The notes beneath the pieces were generated by a model. That model was given only the letters and a program-made list of their open reading frames with translations, did no database searches and had not been told where the DNA came from. DNA of 37,519 bases from NCBI GenBank assembly GCA_020432165.1, contig JAGQGU010000020.1:1-37519 (forward strand), written 5' to 3'. Positions 34,104-37,519 of the stretch are shown piece by piece. The position numbers and the translations under genes are program-made. This DNA comes from Thermomicrobiales bacterium (GTDB taxonomy: Bacteria; Chloroflexota; Chloroflexia; Thermomicrobiales; UBA6265). Every line of letters begins with the position of its first letter. The first letter of the stretch is position 1.

Positions 34104-34444
34104 GTGGTCTCCCCCACAAGAGGTGCATCGGAAACGCGCGATAGATCGCGCTCACTGAGTTTAACGGATAACAACAAGCAAAGGATGCGTCTAATGTTGG
34201 ATTGGTAGAGAATCTTGGACGCTGCCAGAATATAGCGATATGCAAGAATGATAGTTGCATGCAACAACACAATGGGGCCAAAAAGTCCATTTACGTCGTG
34301 ACATCACATGAATTCTCGACAAATGGAAGCAGTGTACATACACTAGTATCAATGGCTGGATCGTCGTATGCTACACGGGTGTAGATACGTATGTTTCGGT
34401 TCAATGTGGTTGACACCCACACGGAGCCGCCAGGAGGGGTGAAC
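34104..34444. promoter_or_regulatory. Divergent control region of VanW-family and bactofilin genes
   Basis: There is no gene in these 341 bases. A plus-strand promoter candidate is TCGACA (34316-34321), 17 bases, TACACT (34339-34344). Downstream, CTACAC-GG-GTGTAG (34371-34384) is a perfect 6-bp palindrome between that promoter and the bactofilin start, a good position for an operator. AGGAGGGG at 34432-34439 is the ribosome-binding site for the GTG at 34445. On the other strand I see no convincing promoter for the VanW gene. Confidence 0.45.
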
Positions 34445-35098
34445 GTGGTGTTCCGACGCGATAATAAAGTCGACGCGTTTCAACGCCAAATGAACGCGCT
34501 CCGCAATCAGATCGGCGAGACCGAAGATGGCGGCGAGCTTCTTGAAGATGACGTAATTGATGTCCAGATGGATCGCACCCAGGGGGGAGCAATGAGCCAG
34601 AATCCGTTTGATCGGCCCGATGCCGGTGGCTATTCGTTCGGCAATTTTCCGGGCCAGCAGGCTCCTCAGGATTACGCCGAGCAGGCTGCTCCGTCAGAGG
34701 TAGCAACGGTCGATTCCCAGATCAGCGTGGTTGCCCAAGGCACCATCTTCAAGGGCGAAATCCAGAGCGACGGCAATATCCAGATTTTCGGCCGTGCCGA
34801 GGGTACCCTCACCGCCAAGGAAGATATCTGGGTGGCTGAAGGTGCCGATGTGGAAGCAACACTCACCGCGCGCCGTGTGATTGTGGCGGGTCGCGTGAGC
34901 GGCAACGTGAAGGCCACCAATCGCTTTGAAGCACTGCCGCAAGGCGTGATCGAAGCCGATGTCACCGCGCCGAGCTTTGTGGTGCACGAGGGTGCCACCA
35001 TCAACGGCAATCTCAGCATGCAGCAGCAGGAAGTTACCAGCGGTCGTCAGGAGCGGGCTGGCTCCACCACGGTTGTCCCGCGCCGGGGTCGCAACTAA
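34445..35098 (+). CDS. Bactofilin-family cytoskeletal protein 1
   Basis: A 217-residue bactofilin. The GTG at 34445 was chosen because AGGAGGGG sits right before it; ATG 34391 lacks one. After a flexible, acidic N-terminal half (ETEDGGELLEDDVIDVQMD, then Gln/Pro-rich), the bactofilin beta-helix runs from SQISVVAQGTIFKGEIQSDG through GRAEGTLTAKEDIWVAEGAD to VIEADVTAPSFVVHEGATIN. Bactofilins polymerise into membrane-associated filaments that guide cell-wall growth, polarity or DNA anchoring. The unusually long N-terminal arm (about 95 residues) could carry the membrane or partner contact. It is 27 bases ahead of a second bactofilin and probably co-transcribed. Confidence 0.9.
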   Translation: MVFRRDNKVDAFQRQMNALRNQIGETEDGGELLEDDVIDVQMDRTQGGAMSQNPFDRPDAGGYSFGNFPGQQAPQDYAEQAAPSEVATVDSQISVVAQGTIFKGEIQSDGNIQIFGRAEGTLTAKEDIWVAEGADVEATLTARRVIVAGRVSGNVKATNRFEALPQGVIEADVTAPSFVVHEGATINGNLSMQQQEVTSGRQERAGSTTVVPRRGRN

Positions 35099-35125
35099 TA
35101 CCTCGCGAGGGAGGGTAAACGTACA

Positions 35126-35719
35126 ATGTCTAGCCGAGCTATGGACCAGGGAAACTACCGCGGAGCACCGCAGCAGCAGCCTGAGCCGACGAGTGTGATC
35201 GATCAGTACAGCAATTTCGATGGCACCTACAACTCCTCCCGCGATTTGCGCGTGGAAGGTCAGGTGAAGGGCACCATTGTCTGCAAGGGCGCTCTCCACA
35301 TTGCCCAGGGTGCACAGGTGCGCGCATCGGTGGAGGCCGAAAGCATCTCCGTTGCAGGCGATCTGGAGGGTGAGATCACCTGCCGTGGTCGTTTGGAGCT
35401 CCTTCCGAGTGGCCGGGTAAAAGGGCAGATCGCAACCCAGGGTCTTGTTATTCACGAAGGCGCTGTGTACGAGGGCGAGATGCTGATGGGAGCCAATGCC
35501 GCACGACGCAAGCGCGGCTCTGTAGCCGTGGAGCGTACCGAAGCACCCCTTCAGGCAACAACTATGGATGCACCTGAGGATGCCGCTCCTGTCGAGCCTG
35601 TCGCCGCCGCGGAAGCTACAGCAGCCGATACAGATGTACCGACACTACGCACGAATTCGTTCATTCGTCGATTTGGTACCGCGGAGACGAGTAGTACTCC
35701 TGAGGAAAGCAGCAAATAG
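35126..35719 (+). CDS. Bactofilin-family cytoskeletal protein 2
   Basis: A 197-residue bactofilin whose beta-helix comes early (residues ~28-120: FDGTYNSSRDLRVEGQVKGT, ISVAGDLEGEITCRGRLELL, GLVIHEGAVYEGEMLMG). It is followed by a long low-complexity tail rich in Ala, Glu and Thr (EDAAPVEPVAAAEATAADTD) that ends in FIRRFGTAE. The domain order is therefore the reverse of protein 1, which has a long arm in front. The pair could co-polymerise with tails pointing in opposite directions; this is inference. GAGGGAGGG lies 11 bases before the ATG. Confidence 0.9.
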   Translation: MSSRAMDQGNYRGAPQQQPEPTSVIDQYSNFDGTYNSSRDLRVEGQVKGTIVCKGALHIAQGAQVRASVEAESISVAGDLEGEITCRGRLELLPSGRVKGQIATQGLVIHEGAVYEGEMLMGANAARRKRGSVAVERTEAPLQATTMDAPEDAAPVEPVAAAEATAADTDVPTLRTNSFIRRFGTAETSSTPEESSK

Positions 35720-35770
35720 CCTGCATTTCTCGACACCAATCTACTATTCCGTGCGTTGAAGAATACAAAT

Positions 35771-35853
35771 GGCAAGTAGCGTGCTTGCCCAATGAGTTAA
35801 CATGGGAACCAAATCGATGATCGTTCCCAGGTGAGAGGGCCGTTCATCCTCTC
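35771..35853 (+). promoter_or_regulatory. Three hairpins between bactofilin 2 and the SH3 protein gene
   Basis: GGCAAG/CTTGCC (35771-35789), GGGAAC/GTTCCC (35804-35828) and GAGAGG/CCTCTC (35833-35853) follow one another. None has a T-run, so they look more like a structured leader or processing region than a terminator. Confidence 0.35.
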
Positions 35854-35886
35854 CTCACGATGCAGGGGCGCGGAGTAGGAACGCAT

Positions 35887-36984
35887 ATGGAGAACCAGCG
35901 CACGAAGAGCTGTGGCACCTGCAAACACTTCGAGCCGTCATCCGAATGGCGACGAGGCTGGTGTCGGAACACTCTTCTGTACGCACCTTCGCAAAGCCAT
36001 CCAGTGCAGAGCGAAGGCATTGATTGCAGCCGGGGGGCACACGATTTCTGGGCACCAGACCCAAAAACTCGTTCGACCCCTCAACACATGGCAGGTCAAC
36101 AATCCGTGAAATTGCCGAATATCCAGAACCCATTGAAACTCTTCGCTCCGGCAGCGACCGGTCCGGCGTTAGCTACGGCTGGCCCCACGGGTGGCAATAT
36201 GATGTTCGCCTCCTCTGGATCCGGCGGCGGTGGCTACGACGACGATGACAACTATTACGATGACGACTATGGCTTCGATGACGAACCACAGGAGCCACAG
36301 CGTCCGCAAAGCAATCGCACGCGCCGCAGCGCCGCGGCCACCGATACTACCGGCGGCCGGAGTCGTAGCGCCAGCTACCAGCCAGAAGAACGGTACTGGA
36401 CCGATTACCTCCGTATCGCACTGCCGGTTATCGGTATCGTGCTGATGCTGGGTCTGCTCTGGATTTGGGCATCGCAGTTGCTCGGTGGCGATAGCGATAA
36501 CAACGACACCACCAATAACGAAACGGTTGGCCTGGTGTCGACTGCGACTGTCGATCCCAACGCCCTGGCGCCGACAAACGAGAGCACGCCAACGACAGGC
36601 GGCAATACCATTCCGGTCTCCAACCAAACGACAACGCAGCCCACGAACCCTCCTGCTGATTTGACGGCTACAGAAACACCCCAGGCCGGTGGCGACAGTA
36701 CCAGCGGAACTGACGAGAATGCGACGACAGAGGAGAATGCCTCCACCGGCGGCACCTTTGAGGTGGATCAGTATGTGTCGGTGACCGAAGACGACGTGAA
36801 TATGCGCGAAGATGCCAGCACGGACGCCACTATTGTCCGCACCATTCCGCAGGGAGAGCTCTTCACCATCCGTAGTGGCCCTGAAGAAGCCGATGGCTAT
36901 ACCTGGTGGGAAGTTATCTCCGATACCGAAGGTGACTCCGGCTGGATCGCTGAAGATTTCCTGGTTGCCGCTGACGAGCCATAG
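35887..36984 (+). CDS. Membrane-anchored SH3-domain protein with N-terminal cysteine cluster
   Basis: A 365-residue bitopic protein. ATG 35887 has AGGA seven bases upstream; an ATG at 35860 does not. Order of parts: N-terminal C-x2-C-x13-C-x20-C cluster (CGTCKHFEPSSEWRRGWC and DCSRG), probably a cytoplasmic zinc site; a Pro/Gly-rich region; a striking acidic run (YDDDDNYYDDDYGFDDEP); one transmembrane helix (IALPVIGIVLMLGLLWIWAS); about 100 residues rich in Thr, Asn and Pro that should span the wall; and a C-terminal bacterial SH3 domain (VNMREDASTDATIVRTIPQG, then WWEVISDTEGDSGWIAEDFL). SH3 domains of this type bind peptidoglycan. With the bactofilins just upstream it could link the internal scaffold to the wall. 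No enzyme domain is visible. Confidence 0.85.
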   Translation: MENQRTKSCGTCKHFEPSSEWRRGWCRNTLLYAPSQSHPVQSEGIDCSRGAHDFWAPDPKTRSTPQHMAGQQSVKLPNIQNPLKLFAPAATGPALATAGPTGGNMMFASSGSGGGGYDDDDNYYDDDYGFDDEPQEPQRPQSNRTRRSAAATDTTGGRSRSASYQPEERYWTDYLRIALPVIGIVLMLGLLWIWASQLLGGDSDNNDTTNNETVGLVSTATVDPNALAPTNESTPTTGGNTIPVSNQTTTQPTNPPADLTATETPQAGGDSTSGTDENATTEENASTGGTFEVDQYVSVTEDDVNMREDASTDATIVRTIPQGELFTIRSGPEEADGYTWWEVISDTEGDSGWIAEDFLVAADEP

Positions 36985-37010
36985 AGCAGCCAACTGAGAA
37001 ACCGAATATT

Positions 37011-37048
37011 CGAAGCAGGAGGGGCCAAACACCCCTCCTGCTTCGTTT
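37011..37048 (+). terminator. Rho-independent terminator of the SH3 protein gene
   Basis: A perfect 14-bp stem (37011-37024 with 37032-37045), loop CCAAACA, followed by TTT. It starts 26 bases after the stop codon. Confidence 0.92.
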
Positions 37049-37056
37049 CTACGTGC

Positions 37057-37096
37057 TATACTTTCCGACGGCCTGCCGCGATGCGAGCAGGTTTTT
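37057..37096 (+). promoter_or_regulatory. Possible -10 element and second terminator-like hairpin ahead of rpsB
   Basis: TATACT at 37057-37062 is a possible -10 with no good -35. At 37072-37091 CCTGCCGC pairs with GCG-A-GCAGG (one bulged A, loop GAT), followed immediately by TTTTT. This is either a backup terminator or an attenuator in the rpsB leader. A further perfect 7-bp hairpin, TCGACCA-GGG-TGGTCGA (37132-37148), lies between it and the rpsB start. Confidence 0.45.
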
Positions 37097-37201
37097 CAAC
37101 GAAACACGCCGATGCGATTGCCGGTGGTGTGTCGACCAGGGTGGTCGATCCACAGGCAAAATGACCACGGCGGAAGTAACAACACAGAAAGGGTATGCCA
37201 C

Positions 37202-37519
37202 ATGGCTACCACCTCCAAGCGCCGGAATGAACCGGTAAGCCTTAAGGCACTCCTTGAGGCGGGTGTCCACTTCGGACACCAGAAGAATCGCTGGAACCCG
37301 CGCATGAAGCCGTACATCTTTACGGAGCGCAATGGTATCCACATTCTCGATTTGCAGCAGACCGTGCCAATGCTGGACGCTGCCCACGAGTACATCAGCG
37401 AAGTTACGGCCAAGGGTGGTCATATTCTCTTCGTCGGCACCAAGAAGCAGGCTCAGGAGATCATCCGCGAGCAGGCCGAGCGCAGTGGTCAGTACTACGT
37501 CAACAAGCGCTGGCTGGGC
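37202..37519 (+). CDS. rpsB: 30S ribosomal protein S2 (3' end outside window)
   Basis: The first 106 codons are present and run off the window. The sequence is diagnostic of S2: [60 protein letters not shown] and YVNKRWLG. S2 binds the head-body junction of the small ribosomal subunit. AAAGGG lies about nine bases before the ATG. In many bacteria rpsB is followed by tsf and autoregulated through its leader; the two hairpins ahead of this gene may serve that, but it is not shown. Confidence 0.97.
   Translation, partial: MATTSKRRNEPVSLKALLEAGVHFGHQKNRWNPRMKPYIFTERNGIHILDLQQTVPMLDAAHEYISEVTAKGGHILFVGTKKQAQEIIREQAERSGQYYVNKRWLG

Noticed and set aside
1-37519. CRISPR array, tRNA genes, insertion sequences or phage genes
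   Set aside because: I saw no regularly spaced repeats, no tRNA-like cloverleaf with TTCRA arm, no transposase or integrase, and no target-site duplications.

Overview
The window reads as a stretch of chromosome from a moderately GC-rich bacterium, most likely a Chloroflexota member of the Thermomicrobia type. That placement is an inference from style: Tat-exported solute-binding proteins whose mature ends begin AQDATPVATD-like, paired bactofilins, a VanW-family protein and a membrane SH3 protein beside rpsB. No 16S gene or other decisive marker is present.

Layout. 1-1460: end of a large TPR/LuxR-type regulator, closed by a strong terminator, then about 260 bases of hairpin-rich non-coding DNA. 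1799-7870: three tandem paralogous Tat-dependent peptide-type ABC solute-binding proteins, each a separate unit, with no permease or ATPase nearby. 8067-11229: a PAP2 phosphatase meeting a two-gene minus-strand unit (DEAD-box RNA helicase plus YdjM-like membrane protein). 11654-25398: an exopolysaccharide locus. A ten-gene minus-strand run encodes the initiating sugar-phosphate transferase, an SDR epimerase, a glycosyltransferase, four enzymes resembling WbpD/B/A/E (together enough to make UDP-2,3-diacetamido-2,3-dideoxy-glucuronic acid), a second glycosyltransferase, a Wzy-like polymerase and a Wzx-like flippase. Facing it is an asparagine-synthase-like enzyme that lacks the glutaminase cysteine, and beyond that a Wzz-like chain-length protein. 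25612-27057: a GH4 glycosidase, followed by a frameshifted LuxR remnant. 27340-32243: an iron-siderophore type ABC importer with two FecCD permeases, a Tat-exported binding protein and an ATPase that is a fusion of two complete ABC domains joined by a cysteine-bearing linker. 32349-37519: a VanW-family exported protein, two bactofilins, a membrane-anchored SH3 protein with an N-terminal cysteine cluster, two terminators and the start of rpsB.

How it fits together. The polysaccharide locus looks like a complete Wzx/Wzy-dependent pathway: priming, sugar-nucleotide synthesis, glycosyl transfer, flipping, polymerisation and length control. The importer is organised as two transcription units, and I find the same promoter-plus-palindrome architecture in front of both: TTGACA, 17-18 bases, an ATAAT-type -10 that runs directly into TCCGA-N9-TCGGA. 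This is probably the operator of a metal-responsive repressor and, with the fused ATPase, is the most interesting signal here. The 32-37 kb end looks devoted to cell-envelope shape and wall maintenance.
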